Origin: Stenomitos frigidus ULC18
GTDB taxonomy: Bacteria > Cyanobacteriota > Cyanobacteriia > Leptolyngbyales > Leptolyngbyaceae
Direction of reading: 5' to 3'
Assembly: GCF_003003795.1 (NCBI RefSeq)
Contig: NZ_PVWK01000083.1
Location: forward strand, 124,001-188,000
DNA length: 64,000 nt
Shown: piece by piece, positions 55,313 through 63,814 of the stretch
Layout of the letters: each line of letters begins with the position of its first letter
Position numbering within the stretch: position 1 is the first letter of the stretch
Made by a program: the position numbers and the translations under genes
The notes under the pieces: generated by a model
Told to the model about the DNA's origin: nothing
What the model saw: only the letters and a program-made list of their open reading frames with translations
Database searches by the model: none

Positions 55313-55723
55313 TTGATACATCCAATGAATAGAGGAAAGCCAGATCACGAAACGTCAGCCGCAGCCATGTTGGAGTATATCGTTGGCTGTAAGTGGTCCA
55401 TTCGCATTTTGACGCTGATCCGTCAGGGAGTAGAACGCCCTGGAGCCATTACGCGGTCGATCGATGGGCTGACAACCAAAGTACAAGGTGATTGCTTAAA
55501 CAAAATGGTCAGCTTCGGGATTTTGGAAAGAATCGCGTATGCAGAGATTCCACCACGAGTTGAATACAAGCTCACTCACTTTGGGCAACGCTTCGTCTCC
55601 ATTTTGGATGCCGTTTCGGAGTTGCAACACGAGATTGATACGGTTAAACAGGATCACAAACCTGTGTTAGAGACGAATGATGAGCAGCCATCGTCCAGTC
55701 AAAAGGCAACCCGAACGGAGTGA
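55313..55723 (+). CDS. HxlR-family transcriptional regulator
   Basis: A 136-residue winged helix-turn-helix protein of the HxlR/MarR-like kind. ILTLIRQGVERPGAITRSID and LTTKVQGDCLNKMVSFGILE form the DNA-binding helices, and the wing is IPPRVEYKLTHFGQRFVSIL. A Cys in VGCKWSIRIL lies at the position used by redox- and electrophile-sensing HxlR members such as YodB and HypR. The TTG at 55313 has GGAAG seven bases upstream; an ATG at 55325 is the alternative. It diverges from the SDR gene and precedes an FMN reductase, a layout usual for quinone/diamide or aldehyde stress control. Confidence 0.9.
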   Translation: MIHPMNRGKPDHETSAAAMLEYIVGCKWSIRILTLIRQGVERPGAITRSIDGLTTKVQGDCLNKMVSFGILERIAYAEIPPRVEYKLTHFGQRFVSILDAVSELQHEIDTVKQDHKPVLETNDEQPSSSQKATRTE

Positions 55724-55730
55724 GAAAAGA

Positions 55731-56288
55731 GTGGCTGTCACCACAGGAAGCACATCCCAACCTGTAAGAATCCTTGCCATTTCGGGTAGTCTTCGTCAGG
55801 TTTCATCCAATACGGCTCTACTGCAAGCGGCGATCGCGGCAGCACCGACAACTGTGGAGATGAGATTGTATGGTGGACTCGGTGACTTGCCGCACTTCAA
55901 CCCAGATCTTGAGCCAATGGAGCCGCCAGTCGTGACGGATCTGCGGGCACATGTGAAATGGGCTGACGGTTTAATCATTTCGAGTCCCGAATACGCGCAT
56001 GGTGTACCGGGCGTTCTGAAGAATGCGCTGGATTGGTTGGTGAGTGGAGAAGAGTTTATCGGTAAGCCGATCGCCTTGTTCAATGCCTCACTACGAGCCG
56101 TTCATGCTCAAGCAGCGCTTACCGAGATTGTGACCACAATGGCAGGACGAATGGTTCCTGAAGCGTCCATCACTGCGGCTCTCCTTGGTAAAAATCTTGA
56201 TGCAGCCGGAATTGTTGCTGATGCAGAGATTTTTGGTCAATTACAAGCTGCAGTCATTTCCTTCGCAAAGGCGATTGAGTCATTCTAG
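55731..56288 (+). CDS. NADPH-dependent FMN reductase
   Basis: A 185-residue flavodoxin-fold reductase. ILAISGSLRQVSSNTALLQA binds the FMN phosphate, and IISSPEYAHGVPGVLKNALDWL is the signature loop that contacts the flavin ring. Such enzymes reduce flavin, quinones or chromate with NADPH. The GTG at 55731, seven bases after the hxlR-type stop, was chosen; a longer frame from 55677 would overlap the regulator by 47 bases and add 18 residues unlike the family. It is co-transcribed with the regulator and fits a redox-stress unit. Confidence 0.9.
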   Translation: MAVTTGSTSQPVRILAISGSLRQVSSNTALLQAAIAAAPTTVEMRLYGGLGDLPHFNPDLEPMEPPVVTDLRAHVKWADGLIISSPEYAHGVPGVLKNALDWLVSGEEFIGKPIALFNASLRAVHAQAALTEIVTTMAGRMVPEASITAALLGKNLDAAGIVADAEIFGQLQAAVISFAKAIESF

Positions 56289-56325
56289 AAGCAATCGGTT
56301 TACAGTCTAAAATGCTCTCAGTCAA

Positions 56326-57297
56326 TCATTTTTTTGACGTTGACGAGGCATTACGGCGGCGTAGAATCTCGACCAGCGTTAAGAAAGCCGCGGGTATGGG
56401 AGCCACAACGACGATCGCCTCTCCCGTTACGGGATGTTCCAACTGGAGTCGCCAGGCGTGAAGTGCCTGACCGGCCAGCTTCACCCCAACCGCGCGACCT
56501 GCACCGTAGACTGGATCACCGACGATCGGATGTCCCATTTTGGCGCTATGCACTCGAATTTGATGCGTCCGTCCCGTTTCGAGCGCAAACTGCATCAGCG
56601 TATAATTTCCCATCCGCTCTTTGACCTGCCAATGCGTCACCGCACGACGACCACCCTTTTCTTCAGGGATAATCGCCATCTTTTTGCGATCGATTAAATG
56701 GCGACCAATCGGCAAATCGATCGTGCCATTGTCAGCAGCAGGCGCACCATAAATCACTGCCAGGTAATCGCGTCGCGCTGTTTTTGCTTTTAGCTGTGCT
56801 TGCAAATGCTGGTGTGCTTGATCGGTCTTAGCAACCGCGATCGCGCCACTGGTGTTTTTATCTAACCGATGCACAATCCCTGGACGCTGGATGCCACCAA
56901 TGCCGGCCAAGCGATCGCAATGTGCCAGCAGCGCATTGACCAGGGTTCCCTCTTCATGTCCTGGAGCGGGATGCACGACTAATCCCACAGGTTTGTTGAG
57001 AATCAGCAAATGCTCATCCTCGTAAAGAATGTCGAGAGGAATGTCTTCTGCTTGAAGATCCAGCGGTCGAGCATCAGGAACAGTGATGTCGATGCGATCG
57101 CCTGCCTGCACCATCAGTTTCTTAGAAGTACAGACCTGCCCATTGACCTGGATCTGCCCTTGTTCGATCAGCTTCTGCGCGCGCGATCGTGATACGTCAG
57201 GCAGTGCTTCAGAAAGGTAGCGATCGAGGCGTTGGTGCGCTGTCTCTTCGGTAGACGCGCCCACGGCTTCAACCTGTAGTGCAATTTGTGAGGACAA
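56326..57297 (-). CDS. RluD-like 23S rRNA pseudouridine synthase
   Basis: A 323-residue RNA-modifying enzyme that isomerises uridines in 23S rRNA. The S4 RNA-binding domain is at the N-terminus (RLDRYLSEALPDVSRSRAQK, LIEQGQIQVNGQ). The catalytic domain has LLILNKPVGLVVHPAPGHEE and GIVHRLDKNTSGAIAVAKTD, where Asp of HRLDKNTSG is the catalytic residue. ETGRTHQIRVHSAKMGHPIV and LHAWRLQLEHPVTGE complete the RluA/RluC/RluD pattern. It converges with the FMN reductase gene, 37 bp apart. Confidence 0.95.
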   Translation of the reverse strand: MSSQIALQVEAVGASTEETAHQRLDRYLSEALPDVSRSRAQKLIEQGQIQVNGQVCTSKKLMVQAGDRIDITVPDARPLDLQAEDIPLDILYEDEHLLILNKPVGLVVHPAPGHEEGTLVNALLAHCDRLAGIGGIQRPGIVHRLDKNTSGAIAVAKTDQAHQHLQAQLKAKTARRDYLAVIYGAPAADNGTIDLPIGRHLIDRKKMAIIPEEKGGRRAVTHWQVKERMGNYTLMQFALETGRTHQIRVHSAKMGHPIVGDPVYGAGRAVGVKLAGQALHAWRLQLEHPVTGEAIVVVAPIPAAFLTLVEILRRRNASSTSKK

Positions 57298-57478
57298 TTT
57301 CTAAACCTTGCTCAGGAAACTCAACGATGTTTGCGCTTTCAAGCGGTACAGCAAGCAAATCTATTTAAAGATTTGTTGATGACGCTTATTTACTTAACCC
57401 TAGCGCATCAGCCAGCGTCCCCAAAACTGACCATGCTAGACTTCGAGCAGCAGGACTCACTTGAGCCAGGTAATTGTG

Positions 57479-57943
57479 ATGACGGCCAAACACCCTGAAA
57501 CGTCTGCTCCCACTGCTCAACTTTACGATCGAGATTACTATCTTTGGCTACAGGAAACTGCGCAACTGCTGCGGAATGGCGAGTTTGCCAGACTTGACGT
57601 AGAGAATTTGGTTGAAGAAATTGAGAGCATGGGCAGGAGTGACAAACAAGCCATTGAAAGCAACCTTGAAGTGGTTTTAATGCACTTGTTGAAATACAAG
57701 TACCAGCCTGAACGACGTTCTAACAGTTGGCGCTTTACCTTACTAGAACATCGTAATCGCTTGACTAAAGCTTTCAGAGATAGCCCCAGCCTGAGATCTT
57801 ATTTTGGTCAAACCTTTGACGAGAGTTATCAACAGGCCCGAAAACTAGCGGCTGCGGAAACTGGTCTGCCAAACGAAACCTTTCCCTCAGAATCGCCCTT
57901 CACTCCAGAACAGTCGCTGGATGCTGATTACTTACCGGAGTAG
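57479..57943 (+). CDS. DUF29 protein
   Basis: A 154-residue member of DUF29, a helical family common in cyanobacteria and often in many copies. Blocks are YDRDYYLWLQETAQLLRNGE, LDVENLVEEIESMGRSDKQA, HLLKYKYQPERRSNSWRFTL and SYQQARKLAAAETGLPNETF. The function is unknown; small size and copy number have suggested toxin/antitoxin or regulatory roles, which is inference. The ATG at 57479 is preferred to an upstream TTG at 57461. Its last 16 bases overlap the end of cobA on the other strand. Confidence 0.9.
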   Translation: MTAKHPETSAPTAQLYDRDYYLWLQETAQLLRNGEFARLDVENLVEEIESMGRSDKQAIESNLEVVLMHLLKYKYQPERRSNSWRFTLLEHRNRLTKAFRDSPSLRSYFGQTFDESYQQARKLAAAETGLPNETFPSESPFTPEQSLDADYLPE

Positions 57944-58713
57944 TTTTCGTACGCGATCGACGCTGGACGACAGCCAGCCAAGATCTCGTGCAGGTTAACG
58001 ACAGAGCCAATGACCGCAATCGCGGGTGCTTCAAAGTGTGCCGACTCTACCTGCTGCATGATCGTTGCCAACGTGCCGATGAGTTCTGCCTGTTCGGGTC
58101 GCGTGCCCCAACGCACCAGTGCGACTGGCGTCTGAGTTGACAAGCCTGCGAGCTGAAGCTGTTCTGTAATGTACGGCAGATTGTGGATGCCCATGTACAC
58201 GACGATCGTTTCTGAACCGTGGGCGATCGCCTGCCAATTGACGGCTGGACGATACTTTCCCGCACCCTCATGCCCTGTTACAAACGTCACCGATGAACTG
58301 TAAGCACGGTGTGTCAGCGGAATGCCTGCATAGGCAGTCGCCGCAATGCCCGAAGTGATGCCCGGTACCACTTCGACGGCAATGCCAGCTTTGACCAGAT
58401 CTTCCATTTCTTCGCCACCACGCCCAAACATAAATGGATCACCGCCCTTCAACCGGACGACGATCGCTGCCGTTTGAGCCTTCTCAATCAACAATGGCGT
58501 AATCTCTTCTTGCTTCAGCGAGTGCATGCCTCGGCGTTTGCCAGCATTAATTTGCTCTGCCTGTGGATTGATCATCGCCAGCACTGGCATACTCACCAAA
58601 GCATCATAAACAACAACATCCGCGCATTCCAGCAAGGTCTTTCCCTTCAGCGTTATCAACCCCGGATCTCCGGGACCCGCACCGACTAAGTAGACTTTAC
58701 CTATGTGTTGCAT
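57928..58713 (-). CDS. cobA: uroporphyrinogen-III C-methyltransferase
   Basis: Adds two methyl groups from SAM to uroporphyrinogen III to give precorrin-2, the branch point to siroheme and cobalamin. The SUMT signatures are KVYLVGAGPGDPGLITLKG, VVRLKGGDPFMFGRGGEEME, VEVVPGITSGIAATAYAGIP and TIVVYMGIHNL. The ATG at 58713 (MQHIGKVYL) gives a normal 261-residue enzyme; the frame extends to 58797 but its extra residues look like translated intergenic repeat. The gene follows the sirohydrochlorin chelatase gene on the same strand, so the two enzymes of siroheme synthesis probably share a transcript. Confidence 0.96.
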   Translation of the reverse strand: MQHIGKVYLVGAGPGDPGLITLKGKTLLECADVVVYDALVSMPVLAMINPQAEQINAGKRRGMHSLKQEEITPLLIEKAQTAAIVVRLKGGDPFMFGRGGEEMEDLVKAGIAVEVVPGITSGIAATAYAGIPLTHRAYSSSVTFVTGHEGAGKYRPAVNWQAIAHGSETIVVYMGIHNLPYITEQLQLAGLSTQTPVALVRWGTRPEQAELIGTLATIMQQVESAHFEAPAIAVIGSVVNLHEILAGCRPASIAYENYSGK

Positions 58714-58783
58714 GGAGTGAGGTGAGAGGTGGGAGGAGTAAGGGAGGAGGGGAACGTAAAAGTAATGGTCGGTGGTCAAAATT

Positions 58784-58808
58784 AACTCAGAACTCAAAAC
58801 TCAAAACT
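58784..58808. repeat. CAAAACT heptamer repeat between chelatase and cobA genes
   Basis: ACTCAGAACTCAAAACTCAAAACTT runs into the last bases before the chelatase stop. It lies within the false extension of the cobA frame, which supports the internal ATG of cobA. Confidence 0.7.
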
Positions 58809-58809
58809 T

Positions 58810-59679
58810 TTACCTTCTCCCTTCATCCTGTGCCAGATCGACCAGCAGATCTGTTAATTCTGAACTTGCGGCGAGGGTTGGTGCGAGGTGCAGTTTGAGG
58901 GTGGGAAATTGCTGAGAAAGGGTTTCAACGGTTTGGGCGATCGCGTCGGTAATGCCGCCAGCAAACAAGAAGTAGGGCAGAATGCCAACGTTGCGCATGC
59001 CAAGCTGTGATAGTTCCTGTAGTCGTAACTCTAGGCTAGGTGCTACAGACCAGTAAGCCGTTAAGGCACCCAACCGTTCTGCCAGAGCTTCGACAGGCTG
59101 ATTGCCATTGGCGCGACGACTGCCGTGAGAGAGTAGAATCCATGCTTCCACGGGCTGTGCTGCCATGCACTCTGTCACCAGGCGATGCAGACCCGGATGA
59201 GAGCCGATCGCTGGACGCAGCTCAATCTCGATCGCATCCCCTAATGCCTGCTGTGCCAGAGCAATTTCTTGAGGAATATCTTCCATTACATGCACACCAG
59301 GGAGCAGAAAAAGCGGTAAGAGTACCAGCTTGCATGGCCTCCCTTGGGCTGTACCGTTAGCCGCGAAGGTAGATTGTACGGCACCGCTGAACTGTTCAAT
59401 CTGTTTGTGCAACGGTAAGGGATTGCACTCCAGAGAGGCTGTGCTAACTAGAGGGTGAGCCCTATCAGCAGTAACTATGGTCGTAGCCGAGGAAGAGGTT
59501 GCTGTTTGAGAAGAGGGCTCAACGGCGATCGTGCTGACGGCTCCAGTGGTTGACAGAGCCTCTAAACCAGCGTGCTGCATTTTTTGGGCAAAGCGCTCAG
59601 CGAGTGCATTCATCGCCACTTGAGGGCGTGGATCACGGCTCCCATGCGAGATGAGAAGGTAAGCAGAAGAATAAGGCAA
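58810..59679 (-). CDS. sirohydrochlorin chelatase (CbiX/SirB-like, two-domain)
   Basis: Inserts Fe2+ (or Co2+) into sirohydrochlorin, the step leading to siroheme for nitrite and sulfite reductases. The two homologous halves show the metal-binding LLISHGSRDPRPQ near residue 10 and WILLSHGSRRANG near residue 180. KLVLLPLFLLPGVHVMEDIP and GILPYFLFAGGITDAI are the paired core strands with the second active-site His in HVMEDI. Between the first helices lies a Ser/Thr/Ala-rich stretch of about 45 residues (around 45-90) that is not part of the fold. 289 residues is longer than usual because of it. cobA follows on the same strand. Confidence 0.92.
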   Translation of the reverse strand: MPYSSAYLLISHGSRDPRPQVAMNALAERFAQKMQHAGLEALSTTGAVSTIAVEPSSQTATSSSATTIVTADRAHPLVSTASLECNPLPLHKQIEQFSGAVQSTFAANGTAQGRPCKLVLLPLFLLPGVHVMEDIPQEIALAQQALGDAIEIELRPAIGSHPGLHRLVTECMAAQPVEAWILLSHGSRRANGNQPVEALAERLGALTAYWSVAPSLELRLQELSQLGMRNVGILPYFLFAGGITDAIAQTVETLSQQFPTLKLHLAPTLAASSELTDLLVDLAQDEGRR

Positions 59680-59785
59680 GTGTTAGAACGGGTCGCTAAG
59701 GTTATTATTGTGCTGATCAGATTTGTGCTGATCAGATTCTATCGTTGATGGCATAGCTTTCTGGTGACGACGAACCGCCCCTACG

Positions 59786-60037
59786 TTAGGTGGCATTTTT
59801 GCGATCGCTCAGCGATTGCCGCAAGTCTGCAATGCGAGTGTTGAACTCTGCTTCTGAAAGGCGTTGGACATTTTGCCCTGGCTCAAAGCAGAACGCCAGA
59901 TATTGCATATCGCGCTCAAGTTTTCCGGTGGTGAGATTGGCGATGAGCACATCCATGCCGCCGCCTGGCGTGGCAACCACTTTAACAGGACGATCGTCGA
60001 TCGCGAAATACCAGGGAAAGCCTGATGCTTGATTCAT
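59786..60037 (-). CDS. conserved small protein of unknown function
   Basis: 83 residues with beta-strand-like segments (FPWYFAIDDRPVKVVATPGG, MDVLIANLTTGKLERD) followed by a helix ending EAEFNTRIADLRQSL. No signal, membrane or metal motif is present. The composition and codon use look genuine. Its family is not recognised with confidence. It lies upstream of the chelatase gene on the same strand, with a gap of 106 bp. Confidence 0.65.
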   Translation of the reverse strand: MNQASGFPWYFAIDDRPVKVVATPGGGMDVLIANLTTGKLERDMQYLAFCFEPGQNVQRLSEAEFNTRIADLRQSLSDRKNAT

Positions 60038-60140
60038 ACCGTTCTTTTGGATAGCGAGGGTGTTTGGATCTTATTTTGCCTCAGGTTGAAGGGGAAGGGA
60101 GCGAGGAATGGAAACGGGAATTTTGAGTTGCTCCCCTGCT

Positions 60141-60206
60141 TCTGCCTCTTGCCCTCTGCCTCTTGCCCTCTGCCTCTTGCCCTCTGCCTCTTGCCCTCTG
60201 CCCTTT
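60141..60206. repeat. 14-bp CTCTGCCTCTTGCC tandem array
   Basis: Four to five units of a 14-bp sequence, each a pair of related heptamers (CTCTGCC + TCTTGCC), between the small protein gene and the next gene. It is a double-heptamer form of the repeats seen elsewhere. Confidence 0.85.
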
Positions 60207-60332
60207 GCCTTCCGTCCTCTCCTAACGCTTTTGTTTAGAGCAGTTACTGAACTGATCGTTTTGTAGCTGAACTGATCACTTTTTTGGCTTAAATTGGATG
60301 AAGTCCTCGCTTGAGTTGGGTACCATGTGGCA

Positions 60333-60551
60333 ATGAAAACGCCGAATCTTAAAAAGAAGCTGATTCTCGTTGCGGTCGGGGCAGGTGTCTTAGCGGCTGG
60401 TACTGCCGTTGGTTACTGGCAGCATAGTCAGCGTGAATGGTGCGTGCAGTTTACCTCTGGCGGTGGGCAAGAAGTCACCTACAGTCGCGGCTGTCTTAAT
60501 CGTCAACGCTACAAAAAGTGGACGCTGACGGCTTTTCGGACTGAAACTTAA
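60333..60551 (+). CDS. short membrane-anchored protein
   Basis: 72 residues. A basic start (KTPNLKKK) and one hydrophobic helix (LILVAVGAGVLAAGTAVGYW) make a signal anchor. The remaining 40 residues lie outside the cytoplasm and contain two Cys, in REWCVQFTSGGG and TYSRGCLNRQRY. Family not recognised. An ATG at 60333 is preferred to the GTG at 60327. Confidence 0.55.
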   Translation: MKTPNLKKKLILVAVGAGVLAAGTAVGYWQHSQREWCVQFTSGGGQEVTYSRGCLNRQRYKKWTLTAFRTET

Positions 60552-60626
60552 AGAGCTTTAAGGAGCGGTCAGCCATCGGCCACCCAATGATGTCATCATC
60601 GCTGAAAGCCGATCGCTGACCAACTG

Positions 60627-61715
60627 TTAGGGCACCAGATCTGGGAACACTTGCTGCACGGCTGGATGCACGAGCTGATGATTTTTTACATTCAGTCCGC
60701 GAGCAAGGGCAGGGTTGCGATCGAGAGCCTCCAGACCATAGTTTGCTAGTTGCAGCACGTACGGCAAGGTGCAGTTATTGAGTGCTTGTGTGGATGTCCA
60801 GGGAACGGCCCCAGGCATATTGGGCACTCCATAGTGGACGACACCGGCTTCAACATAGGTTGGCTGAGAATGTGAGGTTGGTCGCACGGTGGCAATGCAG
60901 CCACCCTGGTCAACAGCCACATCCACAATGACCGACCCAGGACGCATTTGCTGCACCAGTTTGCGGGAGACGAGCACAGGCGCTTTTTGTGCCAGCACGA
61001 GCACGGCACCAATGAGCAGATCAGCTTCAGGCACAACCGTTTCAATTTGGCTGACACTGCTGTAGAGCAATTCGACTCTGGAGCCAAACAGCGTTTCGAG
61101 GTAGGACAGCCGATCGACGTTGACATCCAAAATTTGCACCTGGGCACCCATGCCAACAGCAATGCGGGCGGCTTCAGTACCCACCACTCCACCACCTAAA
61201 ATGACGACTTTTCCAGGCTTCACGCCAGGAACCCCGCTCAAAAGCACGCCACGACCACCCTGGTGTCGTTCTAGAAAGCGTGCCCCAAACTGTACGGCGA
61301 GCCGTCCAGCGATGATGCTCATGGGAGCCAGGAGCGGCAGCCTTTGATCGGGCAGTTCGACGGTTTCGTAGGCGATCGCGGTTGTACCAGAATCCAACAA
61401 GGCTTGCGTGAGCGTGCGATCGGCTGCCAGGTGGAGATAGGTAAACAGCGTTTGCCCTTTTTGAAGATAAGCATATTCTGCTGGCAGCGGCTCCTTCACC
61501 TTCACCACCAGTTCGCGATCCCAGGCTTCTGCCGCGCGTGCTACAAGCTGTGCACCCATTTCGCTGTAGGCGTCGTCAGTAAAGCCAGACCCTTCGCCAG
61601 CACCCTTTTCGACAAACACGGTATGACCACGATCGGTCAGACTTCTTACACTGCTGGGACTCAGCCCCACGCGATATTCTTGATCTTTCCTTTCTTTGGG
61701 AACACCAACGTCCAT
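60627..61715 (-). CDS. ald: alanine dehydrogenase
   Basis: Oxidatively deaminates L-alanine to pyruvate with NAD+, or runs in reverse. The 362-residue protein has MDVGVPKERKDQEYRVGLSP at the start, VEKGAGEGSGFTDDAY, VVKVKEPLPAEYAYL (the substrate Lys region) and TYLHLAADRTLTQAL with the catalytic His. The Rossmann motif is VVILGGGVVGTEAARIAVGM. SVIVDVAVDQGGC and VPNMPGAVPWTSTQALNN match alanine dehydrogenases rather than transhydrogenase. The ATG at 61715 has GAGGT five bases upstream; the GTG at 61721 is part of that site. Confidence 0.96.
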   Translation of the reverse strand: MDVGVPKERKDQEYRVGLSPSSVRSLTDRGHTVFVEKGAGEGSGFTDDAYSEMGAQLVARAAEAWDRELVVKVKEPLPAEYAYLQKGQTLFTYLHLAADRTLTQALLDSGTTAIAYETVELPDQRLPLLAPMSIIAGRLAVQFGARFLERHQGGRGVLLSGVPGVKPGKVVILGGGVVGTEAARIAVGMGAQVQILDVNVDRLSYLETLFGSRVELLYSSVSQIETVVPEADLLIGAVLVLAQKAPVLVSRKLVQQMRPGSVIVDVAVDQGGCIATVRPTSHSQPTYVEAGVVHYGVPNMPGAVPWTSTQALNNCTLPYVLQLANYGLEALDRNPALARGLNVKNHQLVHPAVQQVFPDLVP

Positions 61716-61741
61716 CTGCACCTCATTGATAGCCTTTAGCT

Positions 61742-62020
61742 CTAGCTTACGCTGGCAGATTTGAAATCGCTGTAGCAGTCATCAGCCAAAAACAAGTCAT
61801 TGGTACTGTTGCTGACCACAACGCTATCTTCGCTGCCGGTTGGTTGCCAGCCATATTCACTGGTGATGCCAGGATGAAGGGATTCGACCTGATTGAGCAT
61901 TTCGCAAAGCATGGCAGTGATCGCGATCACTCCCGTTGTTTCGTCCTCCAGCCGAGAATGCTGAAGATACGTGAGCAAAGTCATTGCACCGTTCAAGGTT
62001 AATTGTTCGATTGCCAGCAT
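61742..62020 (-). CDS. small hypothetical protein
   Basis: 92 residues from the ATG at 62020 (MLAIEQL). A helical first half (LNGAMTLLTYLQHSRLEDET and GVIAITAMLCEMLNQVESL) and an acidic tail rich in Ser and Asp. No known domain seen. It lies 26 bases upstream of the ald start on the same strand, so it is probably in the same transcript. Confidence 0.55.
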   Translation of the reverse strand: MLAIEQLTLNGAMTLLTYLQHSRLEDETTGVIAITAMLCEMLNQVESLHPGITSEYGWQPTGSEDSVVVSNSTNDLFLADDCYSDFKSASVS

Positions 62021-62139
62021 GATAGCCACTTTATAAAGAACCAAACGTGCTCCTGTGTAGCACGCTCTTATCTATGGATTCTTCGTGCGAGACAGCAATT
62101 CCCCACAAACGCTCAAAAAATACCCCCAACGGGTACTGT

Positions 62140-62352
62140 TTAACCGCCCCCAACAATGGTGACGATTTCCAGCCGATCGTCTGTCTCCATTTCCGTCTGT
62201 TCCCAAAACTGGCGGTGCAAAATCTCACCGTTGTACTCCACTGCGACCAGACGAGGGTTTAAGCCAAGCTGCGTGAGGAAATCTGGTAAGAATGTTTTGG
62301 CCTTGCAGGTGCGACGTTCGCCATTGACTTGGAGTGTAATTTGATCAGGCAT
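62140..62352 (-). CDS. thiS: sulfur carrier protein ThiS
   Basis: A 70-residue ubiquitin-like protein that carries sulfur as a C-terminal thiocarboxylate for the thiazole ring of thiamine. ITLQVNGERRTCKAKTFLPD, VAVEYNGEILHRQFWEQTEM and DDRLEIVTIVGGG fit the family. The protein ends exactly in the required Gly-Gly. The partners thiG and thiF are not adjacent. No TPP riboswitch was recognised upstream. Confidence 0.9.
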   Translation of the reverse strand: MPDQITLQVNGERRTCKAKTFLPDFLTQLGLNPRLVAVEYNGEILHRQFWEQTEMETDDRLEIVTIVGGG

Positions 62353-62551
62353 GTGACATCCAATTTGATTTGTGAACGTTAACCAGTTAGCCTTAGCTGT
62401 TCCGTTCTATGGTTCACCTAATGCTAATGGCTTAGAATTGCTGCGGTTGGTTAACGATCACTACAACTATCTGCTGAGTGTATCTTTCTCACGATTAGGT
62501 GACAAAATTTGTGTGGCAAAGGTTCTGTAAGAGTCCCCGTCCGCGATCGCT

Positions 62552-63814
62552 ATGACCCAAATACCAGGCATTACCCTTCGTCCTGCTGAGGATGGCGATC
62601 TGCCGCAGATTGTGAATCTCGATCGTCTGTCTTTTGCGCCCCTTAGTACCAATGCCGAAATTGAGCGGGAGTGGTATGGGCAGGGTTTAGCGTTGCCCGA
62701 CCGATCGCTCTTTGTCGCTGAGCAAGGAATGACAGGGCTGGCGGTTGGCAGCTACGCTCAGTTGCGTCTAGGTGTTTGCTTTGAAGGACAGGTGTTGCCT
62801 GCAATGGGTCTTTCAGCGGTGGCAGTCGCACCTCACTTTCGTGGGCAAAAGCTGGCGCGGTTACTGCTGGAACATGCGATCGCAGACGGTCAAGCGCAAC
62901 AGCTGCCGCTGATGATGCTGTATCCCTTTCAGCATGGCTTTTATCGCAAGTTGGGTTGGGCGTGGGTGGGGCGATCGCATCAATACCGGGTGGCGGCACG
63001 ACACTTGCCCAGTTATACGGAGCGATCGCACATCGTGCCCTATGACCCGTTTCAACATGAGCCAGTGTTGCAGGCGCTTTATCAGAGAGCGGCCTTAAAA
63101 CATAACGGCTGGCTGAAACGGTGGGATTGGCAGTGGCAGTCTCGCGTGAAGCCTGTTACCGGGCGTGAAGTCTACTGTTATACGGAGGCGGGGGAACCGT
63201 TAGGCTACGTCATTGTGCAATTTGCCCGACTGGAGCCACCGCAAAAATTACTCGCGGCGATCGTCCAGGAGTGGGTTGCCACTACACCTGCTGCCTATCG
63301 AGGCCTTGTGGGCTTTTTGGCGTCGCTGCGGGATCAGCTTTCCACGATCGTCTGGAATACGTATACCGATGATCCGTTTCCCCATCTGTTGCGCGAACAG
63401 CGACGTGATCCAGCGCTTGCAGCCATTGCGTCTGAATTTGGCTGGACGCATCATCTAGGCACGATCAATGCTGGCTTTATGTGGCGCTTGGTTGACCTGG
63501 AAGCCGCCTTTCGCTTGCGCCCGATCGCCGTACAACCATTGTTCCAACTAACCTTTCAGTTGACCGATCCCATGTTGGGCGAGCGCACGATTACGGCTGA
63601 CTTTGTGGACGGCAAAATGTATCCCACAACTCAGCCTGCTGCAACACAGATCAAAACGTCGATTGAGCATTTGACCGAGTTGTTTGCTGGGTTTCGTCGA
63701 TCGCGCGATTTGCTGTGGACGGGAGAACTTGAAGTGGAGGGCGATCGCGCATTACTGTCAAGCCTTGACCACGCCTGGGCTAGCACACCTCCCTTCTGCT
63801 GGGATTTTTTCTAA
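62552..63814 (+). CDS. Eis-like GNAT acetyltransferase
   Basis: A 420-residue protein of the Eis (enhanced intracellular survival) kind. It has a first GNAT domain with ITLRPAEDGDLPQIVNLDRL, the acetyl-CoA loop VAVAPHFRGQKLARLLLEHA and LMMLYPFQHGFYRKLGW (the tyrosine region of Eis). A second, degenerate GNAT domain and a C-terminal sterol-carrier-like domain follow (GERTITADFVDGKMYP, LFAGFRRSRDLL). The last residues CWDFF end in the free carboxylate form that Eis enzymes use in catalysis. Mycobacterial Eis acetylates aminoglycosides; the cyanobacterial substrate is unknown. It is divergent from thiS with 199 bp between. Confidence 0.9.
   Translation: MTQIPGITLRPAEDGDLPQIVNLDRLSFAPLSTNAEIEREWYGQGLALPDRSLFVAEQGMTGLAVGSYAQLRLGVCFEGQVLPAMGLSAVAVAPHFRGQKLARLLLEHAIADGQAQQLPLMMLYPFQHGFYRKLGWAWVGRSHQYRVAARHLPSYTERSHIVPYDPFQHEPVLQALYQRAALKHNGWLKRWDWQWQSRVKPVTGREVYCYTEAGEPLGYVIVQFARLEPPQKLLAAIVQEWVATTPAAYRGLVGFLASLRDQLSTIVWNTYTDDPFPHLLREQRRDPALAAIASEFGWTHHLGTINAGFMWRLVDLEAAFRLRPIAVQPLFQLTFQLTDPMLGERTITADFVDGKMYPTTQPAATQIKTSIEHLTELFAGFRRSRDLLWTGELEVEGDRALLSSLDHAWASTPPFCWDFF

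Noticed and set aside
62353-62551. TPP riboswitch for thiS
   Set aside because: No CTGAGA and ACCTGA pair with the expected spacing was seen.
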